A stretch of 44,171 bases of DNA from Candidatus Foliamicus numerosus (GCA_028285945.1 JAPYNE010000049.1:1-44171); one strand, 5' to 3'. Shown: positions 1-16,820, counted from the first letter of the stretch. A program made the numbers and translations. The notes: a model not told the origin generated them from the sequence alone.

Positions 1-459
1 GCGGCCTCCGATGCTTCGATTATCGGCTTCAATGTGCGGATGGATCCGGCCGCGCAGCAGGCGCGCAAGGCCAGCGGCGTGGAGGTGCGCTACTACAGCG
101 TGATCTACGAGGTGATCGATGATGTCCAGGAGGTCATCAAGGGCCATCTGGCGCCGGTCATCCGGGAGCAGATCGTCGGCAATGCGGAAGTTCGCGAGGT
201 GTTCCAGTCGCCCAAATTCGGCGATATTGCCGGTTGCCTGGTCACCGAAGGCGTGGTCAAGCGCCACAATCCGATACGCGTGCTGCGCGACAGCGTGGTG
301 ATCTACGAAGGCGAGCTGGAGTCCCTGCGCCGCTTCAAGGATGATGTCGAGCAGGTTAAAAGCGGCACCGAATGCGGAATCGGCGTGCGCAATTACAAGA
401 ATGTGCGGGCCGGCGACGTGATCGAGTGCTACGAGAACGTCGAGGAGGCCCGCGACTGA
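1..459 (+). CDS. infB: Translation initiation factor IF-2, C-terminal end (partial)
   Basis: The reading frame is open from base 1 and ends with TGA at 457-459, so only the last 152 residues are in the window. They correspond to the C-terminal part of IF-2 (domains III-IV, the C2 beta-barrel that binds formyl-Met-tRNA). Recognisable stretches are SIIGFNVR near the window start, [12 protein letters not shown], and the closing [18 protein letters not shown], which is highly conserved in bacterial IF-2. The GTPase domain lies upstream, outside the window. rbfA and truB follow on the same strand, which is the usual infB-rbfA-truB order and supports the call. Confidence 0.96.
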   Translation, partial: AASDASIIGFNVRMDPAAQQARKASGVEVRYYSVIYEVIDDVQEVIKGHLAPVIREQIVGNAEVREVFQSPKFGDIAGCLVTEGVVKRHNPIRVLRDSVVIYEGELESLRRFKDDVEQVKSGTECGIGVRNYKNVRAGDVIECYENVEEARD

Positions 460-550
460 GTTTCGAGGCGGGCAGGGCGGCGGCAGCGCGGCCGGAAACG
501 GCTCCGCCGCAATCCTGACAGGCCCCGGGGCCCATTGGCGCCAAGCGCTC

Positions 551-928
551 GTGCCCCGCGAGTTCACACGTGCGGAAAGGCTGGCCGCCAGGGCCATGCG
601 CATTTTCGCGGCCATCAACCATTCCGAGCTGCGCGACCCGCGTCTGGCCGGCGTGCAATTCACGCATGTCCAGTTCTCCAAGGACTTAAGCGTGTGCCGC
701 GTGTGGTATGTGCCGGGGCCTTCCGGGCCCGCCGCGGTTGCGGCTTCGCTGCGGTCCGCGTCCGGCTATATGCGCCGGCGCTTGGGAGAGAGTTTTCGCC
801 TGCGCCGGCAGCCCGAACTGCGGTTTGTGCCCGACGACAGCCAGTCGCGCGGCGACGCATTGACCGAACTGATCGAGGATGCCGCGCGCAAGGAACAGCG
901 CCTGCGCGGGCCGCGCGCTCCCGAATAG
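551..928 (+). CDS. rbfA: Ribosome-binding factor A
   Basis: A 125-residue protein starting at GTG. RbfA is a small KH-like protein that binds the 30S subunit during late 16S rRNA 5'-end maturation and cold adaptation. The N-terminus (REFTRAERLAARAMRIF) and the segment ELRDPRLAGVQFTHVQFSKDLS match the family core (DPRL, V.vS.DLs). The N-terminal REFTRAERL lacks the usual R..RV variant but fits in place and length (E. coli RbfA is 133 aa). It sits 91 bp after infB and 23 bp before truB. A longer overlapping frame that begins upstream and runs into truB is an artefact of high GC. Confidence 0.93.
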   Translation: MPREFTRAERLAARAMRIFAAINHSELRDPRLAGVQFTHVQFSKDLSVCRVWYVPGPSGPAAVAASLRSASGYMRRRLGESFRLRRQPELRFVPDDSQSRGDALTELIEDAARKEQRLRGPRAPE

Positions 929-951
929 GCGGCGGACCGGAAAAGAGCCTG

Positions 952-1893
952 ATGGGCGCGGCAAGCGGCTCCCGAAGCAAGCGCGATGTGACCGGGGTGC
1001 TATTGCTGGACAAGCCGCAGGGCTTGTCCTCCAACCAGGCATTGCAGCGGGTCAAGCGTCTGTTTGCGGCCCGCAAGGCCGGGCATACGGGCAGCCTGGA
1101 CCCCATCGCAACAGGGATGCTGCCGTTGTGCCTGGGTGAAGCGACCAAGCTGTCCTCGCATCTGCTCAAAGCCGAGAAGCGCTATCGCGTGACCGCCGAG
1201 ATCGGACGCAAGACCGACACCGGCGACACCACCGGCGCCACGGTGCTGGAAAGGCCTGCCGCGCAACTGGACAAGGCCGGCCTTGAGGCTGCCTTGGAGC
1301 GCTTCACCGGCGAAATCGAACAGGTTCCGCCCATGTACTCGGCGCTCAAGCACAAGGGCCGGCGCCTCTACGCGCTGGCCCGCGAGGGCCGCACGGTGGA
1401 GCGCGCCCCGCGGCGGGTGTGGATTCACAGCTTGGAGATCCACGAGCACTCCCCGTTCGCTCCGGTGTTCTCCGTGCGCTGCGGCAGCGGCGTTTATATT
1501 CGAACCCTGATTGAGGACTTGGCGGAATCGCTGGGCGCGCTGGCCTGCGTGAGCGCGCTGCGGCGGCTCGGCGTGGCGCCGTTCGAGGAGGCTTCCATGG
1601 TCACGATGGAAGCGTTGGATGCGGCGGCGGATGAGGGGCCATCGGTGCTGGACGCGATGCTGCTTCCGGCCGATGCCGCAGTGGAGGGGCTGCCGGCCGT
1701 TAGGCTTTCGGCGGCCGAAAGCTTTTATTTGCAGCGCGGCAATCCCGTGGCCGCGGCCCGCGGGATTCGGCCCGGCCGGGTGCGGCTGTACATCGGCACG
1801 CAGCAGTTCATCGGCATCGGCGAGGTTGCGCTGGACGGCCAGGTGGCGCCCCGCCGCCTGCTCAAGCCGCAGCCTGCGGGGCTTGCGGACTGA
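952..1893 (+). CDS. truB: tRNA pseudouridine(55) synthase TruB
   Basis: A 313-residue pseudouridine synthase that modifies U55 in the T-loop of tRNA. The catalytic motif [12 protein letters not shown] is present with the aspartate at residue 50; [14 protein letters not shown]-type and [12 protein letters not shown] segments follow in family order. A C-terminal PUA-like tail (about 245-313) ends with L.P. The ATG at 952 is chosen because the family N-terminus ([17 protein letters not shown]) begins 13 residues later; the same frame is open further upstream but overlaps rbfA and has no homology. It follows rbfA by 23 bp and precedes rpsO by 85 bp. Confidence 0.96.
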   Translation: MGAASGSRSKRDVTGVLLLDKPQGLSSNQALQRVKRLFAARKAGHTGSLDPIATGMLPLCLGEATKLSSHLLKAEKRYRVTAEIGRKTDTGDTTGATVLERPAAQLDKAGLEAALERFTGEIEQVPPMYSALKHKGRRLYALAREGRTVERAPRRVWIHSLEIHEHSPFAPVFSVRCGSGVYIRTLIEDLAESLGALACVSALRRLGVAPFEEASMVTMEALDAAADEGPSVLDAMLLPADAAVEGLPAVRLSAAESFYLQRGNPVAAARGIRPGRVRLYIGTQQFIGIGEVALDGQVAPRRLLKPQPAGLAD

Positions 1894-1939
1894 CTGCGCG
1901 TTCGTGCAAGCCGATGGCGCACAACGGGGCGAACGCGGG

Positions 1940-1945
1940 TACAAT
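1940..1945 (+). promoter_or_regulatory. Possible -10 box upstream of rpsO
   Basis: TACAAT stands 33 bp before the rpsO ATG in an otherwise very GC-rich gap after truB. No good TTGACA match is visible 16-18 bp upstream. rpsO has its own promoter in E. coli, so the position is sensible, but this rests on one hexamer. Confidence 0.35.
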
Positions 1946-1978
1946 GCGCGGCTGAAATACGGTCTGAAGATTTACCGC

Positions 1979-2248
1979 ATGGCACTAGACTCAAGCCAAA
2001 TCAGCGCAACCGTGCAGGAATACCAGCGCGGGTCGGCGGACACGGGATCCGCCGAGGTCCAAGTGGCGCTGCTGTCGGCGCGCATTGATGCGCTGTCCGG
2101 CCACTTTCGGAAACACAAGCAGGACCACCATTCGCGCAGCGGACTGCTGCGCATGGTGAACCGCCGCCGCCGGCTGCTCAAATATCTGCGGAACAAGGAT
2201 CAGGAGCGCTACGCCCAGCTGATATCCCGGCTCGGCCTGCGCCGCTGA
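1979..2248 (+). CDS. rpsO: 30S ribosomal protein S15
   Basis: An 89-residue protein, exactly the usual S15 length. S15 binds 16S rRNA helices h20-h22 and helps assemble the platform. Diagnostic stretches are [35 protein letters not shown] and [11 protein letters not shown], all near-universal in bacterial S15. The ATG at 1979 gives the canonical N-terminus (M-A-L-D). It lies between truB and pnp, as in E. coli, and is probably translated from both the infB operon transcript and a local promoter. Confidence 0.98.
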   Translation: MALDSSQISATVQEYQRGSADTGSAEVQVALLSARIDALSGHFRKHKQDHHSRSGLLRMVNRRRRLLKYLRNKDQERYAQLISRLGLRR

Positions 2249-2253
2249 GCACA

Positions 2254-2293
2254 CTCCATTCATGGAGGAAAACGATGCGCGCGAAGGGCGCGC
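2254..2293 (+). promoter_or_regulatory. Two hairpins in the rpsO-pnp leader
   Basis: The 71-bp gap before pnp holds two perfect dyads: CTCCAT/ATGGAG (2254-2267, 2-nt loop) and GCGCGC/GCGCGC (2277-2293, 5-nt loop). In E. coli the pnp leader hairpin is cut by RNase III and PNPase then represses its own translation; these hairpins occupy the same place. A similar role is inference. No T-run follows, so neither is a standard terminator. Confidence 0.4.
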
Positions 2294-2319
2294 TGAACTC
2301 AATTCAAGCGAGGTAGAAG

Positions 2320-4743
<2,424 letters not shown>

Positions 4744-4816
4744 GCGGTTCGCAACGCGGCTCGGAGGGATCCGGCGCTTAGCGCAATGCCGCAGCGGCTT
4801 GCGATGAGGAGAAAGG

Positions 4817-4844
4817 TGGCCGCCCGCCGGCAGGCAAGCGGCCA
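4817..4844 (+). terminator. Hairpin downstream of pnp
   Basis: TGGCCGC (4817-4823) pairs with GCGGCCA (4838-4844) around a GC-rich loop, 74 bp after the pnp stop and before the convergent coiled-coil gene. There is no T-run, so it is a candidate Rho-independent or processing signal only. Confidence 0.25.
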
Positions 4845-4864
4845 ATAGAGTAGGACTCGACGGA

Positions 4865-5167
4865 CTAGGACTTCCCGAGGGCTTTCCTTACGTCGTTGGC
4901 AATATCCTTTCGATTCTGCGCAAGTTGCGCTTGCACGTTGGATTCCATATTGCCGATCCGCGTGTTCATCTCTTCCATGCTGTCGTCGAACTTGTCCATG
5001 CGTCCTTCTAGCCCGTCCATGCGTCCTTCAAGCCTGTCCATCCGGCTTCCAAGGGCGCCGAACTTTTTTTCCAGCGGCATGATCCCTTCTTGCACGGCCT
5101 CAACAAACACTTTCCGCATCGCTTTAGCCAGAAGGTCAACGCTGCCGTTCAGATTCGTATCTGCCAT
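4865..5167 (-). CDS. Small coiled-coil protein of unknown function
   Basis: A 100-residue protein. The start at 5167 is chosen because AGGGAG lies 6-8 bases upstream, although the frame is open further. After an N-terminal stretch (ADTNLNGSVDLLAKAMRKVF) residues 40-80 form a heptad coiled coil with a repeated unit (RMDRLEG, RMDGLEG, RMDKFDD) and a basic C-terminus. No enzymatic motif, signal peptide or membrane segment is seen. It faces pnp tail to tail and lies 186 bp downstream of the ATPase gene on the same strand, so the two could be co-transcribed. I do not recognise a named family; heptad repeats of this type occur in many unrelated small proteins. Confidence 0.7.
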   Translation of the reverse strand: MADTNLNGSVDLLAKAMRKVFVEAVQEGIMPLEKKFGALGSRMDRLEGRMDGLEGRMDKFDDSMEEMNTRIGNMESNVQAQLAQNRKDIANDVRKALGKS

Positions 5168-5353
5168 ATCTTTCTCCCTAAAAACGCCCCTTCCATTCGG
5201 GGTTGCGCGCAATCATACGCCAATTCCCGGTCGGGAATAAGCCATGAATCCGACGCGTTCGGCGCATTATTCAATAGCCCGGAGCGGGCGGGTATCGGCA
5301 TCGGGCCGCGTTGCGGATTGTGGAACGACGATCATGGTTATGCCGAGTTTTTT

Positions 5354-6502
5354 TCAAGGCTGCAGAATATCCCCCGGATTGGCCAGCGCCCGTTCCACCG
5401 GCACGGCCACGATGCCGTCCAAGTGCAGTTCCTGATCGCCGCCGTAGAGGACGCGGCATCTCGCGGCGGGGTAATCCTTCCTGAATTCCCGCAATGGCCG
5501 GGTGTCCCTGGAATGGAGATGCTTTGAGCGTTTCACTTCGATAGCGAGCAGGCCGCGGGGGCCGTACAACACAAAATCCACTTCATGCTGCGCGCGCGTG
5601 CGCCAATAATGCAGCTGGTAGCCGTATTCGCCGTAGTCGTTGGCCGCCCGCAGTTCCTGCAGCACCAGCGTTTCCAGCGCGGGGCCGTCGATTTCGGCGT
5701 TTGAGTCGAGCGGGCCGACCGGCCGCGCCGCGCGGAAGACGCCCGCGTCGAACAGATAGAACTTCTGGTGCGACACCAGTTTGCGCTTCGCTTTGCGGGA
5801 GAACACCGGCAGCCTTACGGCGAGCAGAAGGTCGTCGAGAATCGAGAAGTAGTTCTCGGCGGCAGGCCGGGAAACCTGAGCCTCGCGCGCGACGGCGCTG
5901 ATGTTGAGCGGCTGCCCTTGGGACAGGCTTGCCGTCTCGAGGAAGCGGGCGAAATGGCCGATGTTTCGTGTCAGGCCTTCCTGCATGACTTCTTCGCGCA
6001 AGTAAGTTTGCACGTAGTCCTTGAGGTAGCGCTGCGGATCCGGATCGCTGAACCGGGCGGGCAGATGCCCGAAACGAACGGATTGGCCTAAGTCGAACGC
6101 AGCTCCTTGCTCCGCCGCCGTTAGCGGATGCATGAAGTGCGTTCGCGCCCTTCCGGCCAGCAGATTGACTCCCTTGCGCCGCAGCGCCCTGGCGCTCGAT
6201 CCCGTCAGGATGAATCGGAGCCCGCGCGATTCGATGAGATCATGCACTTCGTTAAGCAGCGCGGGAATGCGCTGCACCTCGTCGATGATGACCCAGTCCC
6301 GGTACTGGGGGGGGATCAGCGTTCGGATGCGGCCCGGGTCGGCGGACAGCGGATTGTAGAACTCGGACCGCAGCAGGTTGATGAACAGCCTGTCCGGCAA
6401 ATGGCGCTTAAGCCAAGTGGTTTTCCCGGTTCCCCTCGGCCCGAACAGAAAGAAGCTCCGGCCCGCGCTGAGAGGCTTGCCGATCAGCCGCTCGAACTCC
6501 AT
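5354..6502 (-). CDS. AAA_14/DUF4143-type ATP-binding protein
   Basis: A 382-residue protein of the ATPase class that pairs an N-terminal AAA_14 P-loop domain with a C-terminal DUF4143 region. The Walker A motif GPRGTGKTT is at residues 21-29, Walker B is WVIIDEVQRIP, and sensor I is RFILTGSSAR. A winged-helix-like stretch (ISAVAREAQVSRPAAENYF) follows. The C-terminal YWRTRAQHEVDFVL...LLAIEVKRS resembles a PD-(D/E)XK nuclease core (E, D, E-x-K). The ATG at 6502 has GAGGGGA about 6 bases upstream; an ATG at 6532 would add ten residues without a clear ribosome site. The role of these ATPases is poorly known; they are frequent in accessory regions, as here. An AT-rich promoter region lies just upstream. 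Confidence 0.88.
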   Translation of the reverse strand: MEFERLIGKPLSAGRSFFLFGPRGTGKTTWLKRHLPDRLFINLLRSEFYNPLSADPGRIRTLIPPQYRDWVIIDEVQRIPALLNEVHDLIESRGLRFILTGSSARALRRKGVNLLAGRARTHFMHPLTAAEQGAAFDLGQSVRFGHLPARFSDPDPQRYLKDYVQTYLREEVMQEGLTRNIGHFARFLETASLSQGQPLNISAVAREAQVSRPAAENYFSILDDLLLAVRLPVFSRKAKRKLVSHQKFYLFDAGVFRAARPVGPLDSNAEIDGPALETLVLQELRAANDYGEYGYQLHYWRTRAQHEVDFVLYGPRGLLAIEVKRSKHLHSRDTRPLREFRKDYPAARCRVLYGGDQELHLDGIVAVPVERALANPGDILQP

Positions 6503-6532
6503 CGTGTTCCCCTCGCATGCTGCATGCCGCAA

Positions 6533-6612
6533 ATCATAGCTTATTATGCGCCGAAATTTATTTTATAAGTGAAAATAATCAGCATTTATTCATATTTAAT
6601 AAAAAAATCGCA
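6533..6612. promoter_or_regulatory. AT-rich intergenic segment between the ATPase gene and the CRISPR-like repeats
   Basis: This short stretch is strikingly AT-rich in a GC-rich region. On the minus strand it offers TATAAA and CATAAT as possible -10 boxes for the ATPase gene. On the plus strand it lies upstream of the first CRISPR-like repeat, where a type I-E leader (also AT-rich) would be expected, although about 70 bp separate them. Which reading is right cannot be told from sequence alone. Confidence 0.4.
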
Positions 6613-6679
6613 TAGCGGAGCCATTCGGGCAGCAGCTTTGAGTTGGAGGCGGCGATCCTCTTGGTCTTGTCCGCAGTCT

Positions 6680-6892
6680 GTTTCCCCCGCCCACGCGGGG
6701 ATAGGCCATCGATGTCGCGGTCGGTCTTGTCAGGCATGTGCTATCCTCTTGGCATGGATGATTTATTCGATTTCGCCTGCCGTGCGGTTGTCTGGGCGAT
6801 CGCCGCGTTCTTCGCGCTAGGCTTCATCGCCAGCTGCGTCAACCCCTACCTCGTCTCCTGATCCGTTTCCCCCGCCCACGCGGGGATAGGCC
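6680..6892 (+). CRISPR. Two identical type I-E-like CRISPR repeats, 157 bp apart
   Basis: Two 28-bp copies, 6680-6707 and 6865-6892, are identical at every base. The form is that of type I-E repeats: starts GTTTCCCC, contains the CCCCGC/GCGGGG stem around CCAC, and ends GGGGATAGGCC (compare the E. coli ...GCGGGGATAAACC). The interval is 157 bp, not the usual 32-33. The start-to-start distance of 185 bp is close to three 61-bp repeat-spacer units, but I see no degenerate repeats at the intermediate positions. The interval holds a small hydrophobic ORF. No cas gene is in the window. It could be a decayed mini-array, or two solitary repeats serving another purpose. Confidence 0.6.
6754..6861 (+). 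CDS. 35-aa hydrophobic peptide between the CRISPR-like repeats (putative)
   Basis: The ATG at 6754 opens a 35-codon frame: an acidic start (MDDLFDFACR), one membrane-spanning stretch (AVVWAIAAFFALGFIA), and a short tail (SCVNPYLVS). The stop is at 6859-6861, three bases before the second repeat begins. An in-frame ATG at 6736 would add six residues. No strong Shine-Dalgarno sequence is seen. Small single-span peptides of this size are typical of type I toxins and small stress proteins, but no known family is recognised, and translation is unproven. Confidence 0.35.
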   Translation: MDDLFDFACRAVVWAIAAFFALGFIASCVNPYLVS

Positions 6893-7210
6893 CTTATTTC
6901 TTGGGCATCCGCTTGGCACTTCCGTGTGCAGTGGCTTCGGGGAAAACGCCGGTATGTAATCGCCGATTCGGGGTTGCGTCGAACCTCCGCACGAATGATG
7001 CGGGATTGTCCAGTTATGGCAAAGGGCGGGAATTAGTGGTTTTCCCAGAGGAATTCAGCCATTATTCGTGGCTGACTGCGACTGATAATGGCGGTGTGTG
7101 GCAGACGGTCATAGATTTTCTCGGCTTCCATGAATGGAGGCCAAGAAAATTCGGTCCGCAGGGTGCCGTGTTGGTCGGGTTCGGCGAGGCAGTTGCAGGA
7201 GCACGAAAGT
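6893..7210. other. Intergenic region with a long imperfect hairpin
   Basis: No convincing gene is seen in this 318-bp stretch; the open frame crossing it overlaps the protease gene out of frame and has no recognisable motif. It contains two dyads: GCCATTAT paired with ATAATGGC inside 7057-7092, and an imperfect 17-bp stem at about 7115-7150 (ATTTTCTCGGCTTCCAT against ATGGAGGCCAAGAAAAT) ending about 60 bp before the protease start. They may be remnants of a mobile element or regulatory; nothing decides it. Confidence 0.4.
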
Positions 7211-7582
7211 ATGGGGACATTCTCTATTCAGTTGCAGGTGGGCAACCCAGCGGGCAATCGCTTCGAAACGGTCGAAGCGATGGTGGATTCAGGGGCGACC
7301 TATACGGTGCTGCCAGCTTCTTTGCTGGAGCGTTTGGGTGTGGTTCCCCATGCCACACGGCACTTCGTGCTCGCCGACGGCAGCCGGATGGGGCGCCGCT
7401 TCGGGAGGACCTGGATTCGGCTTGGGGGGAAGGAGGATGTGTCGCCGGTCGTGTTTTGGGATGAAGACGCGCTGCCGTTGCTCGGCGCCGTTACGCTGGA
7501 GATATTCAGCCTAGGCATTGATCCTGTGAATCGGCGGCTCGTTCCCGTGGATGCCATGCTTGTGCCGTCGCTCGCGGCGTGA
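7211..7582 (+). CDS. Retropepsin-like (clan AA) aspartic protease
   Basis: A 123-residue protein with one aspartic protease signature, VDSGATYTVLP, at about residues 26-36, where D-S-G-A carries the catalytic aspartate. This is the size of bacterial clan AA single-domain proteases, which act as dimers with one aspartate from each subunit. A hydrophobic second element (LLGAVTLEIFSLGID) fits the family's ALLG.D/N-type strand. The ATG at 7211 has AGGAG 9 bases upstream. No signal peptide or membrane segment is seen. In other genomes such short retropepsin-like genes often accompany toxin-antitoxin or mobile regions; here no partner gene is recognised. The substrate is unknown. Confidence 0.82.
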   Translation: MGTFSIQLQVGNPAGNRFETVEAMVDSGATYTVLPASLLERLGVVPHATRHFVLADGSRMGRRFGRTWIRLGGKEDVSPVVFWDEDALPLLGAVTLEIFSLGIDPVNRRLVPVDAMLVPSLAA

Positions 7583-7953
7583 TCGGCGGGTCAACGGTGC
7601 TGCCTGCCTGAGTGATTGCCTGCTGTAGTCGCTGGTCATGGGCGTCGCTGCGCGGGGCAGGATTGGATAATCGTCCATGCTGTGGTCAATTATCACCCAC
7701 CATGTAATCATCTATCAAGCAAGCAAGGCACCGGGAAACCGCTTTGCCGCGCCGTATCGAGCGAACCGGGGGAAATGGCTCCGAAACCTCCTGAATGAGG
7801 GCGCGTTGTAGTGCCGCGAGCAACGCCACGGTTGCAACAGGCTGGCGAAAGACGCGGTTTGCGCCTGCCTGGCGGAAGATTGTCGCCCGTGGGATGGGCG
7901 AAATGTGGCGACGGTTGAAAGTTTTTGTTGCCGACAGGCGGCGGCGCTGCGGG
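7583..7953. other. Intergenic region with no recognised gene
   Basis: These 371 bp separate the protease gene from the dksA stop codon on the other strand. Short frames exist on both strands but none has family motifs or a good ribosome site. A short CGCCC/GGGCG stem near 7890-7910 could end the queF-dksA transcript, but it lacks a clear T-run. Confidence 0.4.
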
Positions 7954-8388
7954 CTAGCGGGTGGTGCGGTCGCGGTACTGGCGCTCGGCCCGCTCGCGGT
8001 GCTGCTGCGCCTCTACCGAGAGCGTGGCCACCGGGCGGGCTTGCAGGCGCTCCAAGCCGATTTCCTCGCCGGTTTCCTCGCAGTAGCCGTAGCTGCCGTC
8101 GCTGATCCGCTCCAGCGCGGCGTTGATTTTTTTCAGCAGCTTGCGCTCGCGGTCGCGGGTGCGCAGCTCCAAGCCGAACTCCGATTCCTGCGTGGCGCGG
8201 TCGCTGGGGTCCGGAAAATTGCTGGCATCGTCGCGCATGTGATGCACGGTGCGCTCCACTTCCCCCATCAACTCGGCTTTCCATGCCAGCAGTATTTTGC
8301 GGAAATGATCCAACTGCGCGTCATTCATGTATTTCTCGCCCTTCTTGGGGCGATAAGGCGCAATGCCGTGTATGAGCTGGTCTTTCAT
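7954..8388 (-). CDS. dksA: RNA polymerase-binding transcription factor DksA (single-cysteine form)
   Basis: A 144-residue protein that would enter the RNA polymerase secondary channel and work with ppGpp at stringently controlled promoters. Residues 21-95 form the coiled coil; its tip carries the D-x-x-D-x-A motif (DPSDRA, D60 and D63). The globular end reads YGYCEETGEEIGLERLQARP then TLSVEA. Only one of the four zinc-finger cysteines of E. coli DksA remains (C103); the others are T, S and A. That matches the zinc-independent DksA variants known from some proteobacteria. The ATG at 8388 is used because sequence similarity extends to the N-terminal PYRPKKGEKYMNDAQL. It follows queF by 27 bp on the same strand, so they are probably one operon. 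Confidence 0.9.
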   Translation of the reverse strand: MKDQLIHGIAPYRPKKGEKYMNDAQLDHFRKILLAWKAELMGEVERTVHHMRDDASNFPDPSDRATQESEFGLELRTRDRERKLLKKINAALERISDGSYGYCEETGEEIGLERLQARPVATLSVEAQQHRERAERQYRDRTTR

Positions 8389-8415
8389 GGTTTTGAGAGC
8401 GGCGGCATTATAGCG

Positions 8416-8811
8416 TTACCGCGTCTTTTCGGCGCGCTTCCCGCCCACGGGCGGATCTGGCGCCCAGCCGGGCGCGCGATGCTCCGCGGCAACCGTTGTG
8501 TAAAGGCCCCCGCGCACGTTGAACCGCGCCTCCAAGCGCATATGGCGAGGCCCGGTCGCCGCCACCAGATCGTCGAGTATCTCGTTGGCGACCGCCTCAT
8601 GGAAAGCGCCCCGGTCGCGAAACGAGTTGAGATACAGTTTCAGCGACTTCAGTTCCACGCATAGCGCGTCCGGCACGTACTCGATGACCAGCTCCGCGAA
8701 GTCGGGCTGGCCGGTCTTCGGGCACAGGCAGGTGAACTCGGGCGCCCGCACTCGGATGGTATAATCGCGGCCCGTGCGCGGATTGGGGAAAGTCTCCAGG
8801 ATGGGGTTCAT
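8416..8811 (-). CDS. queF: NADPH-dependent 7-cyano-7-deazaguanine reductase QueF (short form)
   Basis: A 131-residue type I QueF. It reduces the nitrile preQ0 to preQ1 in queuosine synthesis, using NADPH; the GTP cyclohydrolase-like tunnel fold oligomerises. Conserved pieces are [16 protein letters not shown], with catalytic Cys30 and Asp37, and the ELKSLKLYL motif that binds NADPH; F..RGAFHE follows. The length matches the single-domain B. subtilis type rather than the 280-residue E. coli type. It is transcribed with dksA and divergently from smc, whose start is 48 bp away, so the promoters of both must lie in that gap. Confidence 0.95.
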   Translation of the reverse strand: MNPILETFPNPRTGRDYTIRVRAPEFTCLCPKTGQPDFAELVIEYVPDALCVELKSLKLYLNSFRDRGAFHEAVANEILDDLVAATGPRHMRLEARFNVRGGLYTTVAAEHRAPGWAPDPPVGGKRAEKTR

Positions 8812-8859
8812 AGGCGGGCAATTTACACCAAGCGGACCCGCTTTTGAGAACGGCAGGTA

Positions 8860-15455
<6,596 letters not shown>

Positions 15456-15611
15456 ATACCCGGCTTCCGGGCAAGGAATCCGAGGCTCTTCCGCCTTGTG
15501 CGAGCGGGACGGGGGTTGAAGGTATGAGGATTGCCCTGCGGCAGGGCGCGTAGATAGGAACTCCGCCGGACGGATTTATCGGTATTCCCCGCTAGGGATT
15601 GAGTGCCGGAA

Positions 15612-15634
15612 GGCCGGAGTTGCCGGCGGCTTTT
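15612..15634 (+). terminator. Possible terminator after the exonuclease-BRCT gene
   Basis: GCCGG (15613-15617) pairs with CCGGC (15623-15627), then GGCTTTTA. The stem is short but GC-only and a T-run follows. It lies between this gene and the convergent fic gene. Confidence 0.35.
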
Positions 15635-15653
15635 ATGGGATTTCCGGGCGCCG

Positions 15654-16820
15654 TCACGAATTCCCGGTCTCCTCGTTGAGGATTGAGACGTACTGCTCGT
15701 AAACGAACAAGCGATTGCGGCGCTTTCCGGTGATTTCCCGCACGATCCCGCTCGCGGCAAGCACCTCCATTGCAGCCGACACCGTAGGGAAGGACAAGGC
15801 CGCTCGGCGGCAGGCAGCGGGCAGCGACAGGATTGGCTGCGACTTCAGCGCATCATGCACGCGCAGCACGGAGCCCGCCCGCCGTCCGCTGGCGGCTTGG
15901 GCTCTCATGCGGTCGTTTTGAAACATCGCGGAGAGCCGTTGGGCGGCATCGACCGCGCTTTCGGCCGTAGTCCGCACTCCTTCTAGGAAGAACGCCAGCC
16001 AAGCCTCCCAATCGCCGGTGCGCCGCACTTGATCCAAAAGTTCGTAGTAGGTGTTGCGGTGCTGCTTCAGGTGCAGGCTGAGGTACAGGAGCGGCTGCTT
16101 CAGCACGCCGGCATGACACAGCAGCAGCGTGATCAACAGTCGGCCAACGCGTCCGTTGCCATCAAGAAAAGGGTGGATGGTCTCGAACTGCACATGGGCA
16201 ATCCCTGCGCGAAGCAGCACGGGCAGGCCATCGTCCTCGGCATGGAGAAAGCGTTCAAGAGCGGTCATGCAGTCGGGCACAGCAGTGTGCGGAGGCGGCA
16301 CGAAGGCGGCGTTCCCAGGCCGAGTGCCGCCGATCCAGTTCTGGGAGCGACGGAATTCACCGGGCGTTTTCGCGCTGCCCCGCCCGCTTGACATCAATAC
16401 ACGGTGTATCTCGCGGATCAAGCGGTTCGACAATGGAAAATTTTCCCGCAGGCGGCTGAGCCCGTGGTCGAGCGCCGCCACATAGCTTGCGACCTCGCGC
16501 ACATCGTCCATTGGCACGCCGTGCGCCTCATCCAGTTCATAGAGCAACAGGTCCGACAGCGCTGACTGCGTGCCCTCGATCTGGGATGAAAGCACAGCCT
16601 CTTTGCGCACATACGCATACAGGAAAAGCGCCTCATCCGGCAATAGCGTTGCGATGCCGTCCAGCCTGCCCAAAGCAAGCACAGCGGATTCCAAGGCCTG
16701 CTGCAGGGGGCCATGCATCCGCAGGGGAGGATCAGGGGGCAGCGGTGCGGGCATAAAGGCGCGAACGCGCTCGCCGCCGACGGTGGTCAACTGGTAGCTG
16801 CCGCTTTCTTCTCGCCGCAT
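15654..16820 (-). CDS. Fic family AMPylation protein (class II)
   Basis: A 388-residue Fic protein. Fic enzymes usually transfer AMP from ATP to a target hydroxyl. The active-site motif HPFLDGNGRVGR is at residues 216-227 and fits HxFx(D/E)GNGRxxR in full. The N-terminal helix SSQIEG fits the inhibitory (S/T)xxxE(G/N) motif, whose glutamate blocks ATP in class II members, so the protein should be self-inhibited. The last 90 residues look like a winged helix (LSLPAACRRAALSFPTVSAAMEVL). The ATG at 16820 has AGGAG 9 bases upstream; GTG at 16823 (6 bases) is also plausible. A 25-bp dyad between promoter and start suggests autoregulation. Target unknown. Confidence 0.92.
   Translation of the reverse strand: MRREESGSYQLTTVGGERVRAFMPAPLPPDPPLRMHGPLQQALESAVLALGRLDGIATLLPDEALFLYAYVRKEAVLSSQIEGTQSALSDLLLYELDEAHGVPMDDVREVASYVAALDHGLSRLRENFPLSNRLIREIHRVLMSSGRGSAKTPGEFRRSQNWIGGTRPGNAAFVPPPHTAVPDCMTALERFLHAEDDGLPVLLRAGIAHVQFETIHPFLDGNGRVGRLLITLLLCHAGVLKQPLLYLSLHLKQHRNTYYELLDQVRRTGDWEAWLAFFLEGVRTTAESAVDAAQRLSAMFQNDRMRAQAASGRRAGSVLRVHDALKSQPILSLPAACRRAALSFPTVSAAMEVLAASGIVREITGKRRNRLFVYEQYVSILNEETGNS

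Noticed and set aside
535-951. N-terminal extension of truB through rbfA
   Set aside because: The frame is open, but the extension lies over rbfA out of frame and has no similarity; the TruB N-terminus aligns from 952.
6708-6864. Hidden CRISPR repeats between the two perfect copies
   Set aside because: The distance would allow two more 61-bp units, but the sequence at the expected positions does not resemble the repeat.
6901-7464. Plus-strand frame of 187 codons before and over the protease
   Set aside because: It overlaps the protease gene in another frame, has low-complexity content and no good ribosome site.
7795-8664. Plus-strand frame of 289 codons over dksA and queF
   Set aside because: Both minus-strand genes have complete family motifs; the plus frame has none.
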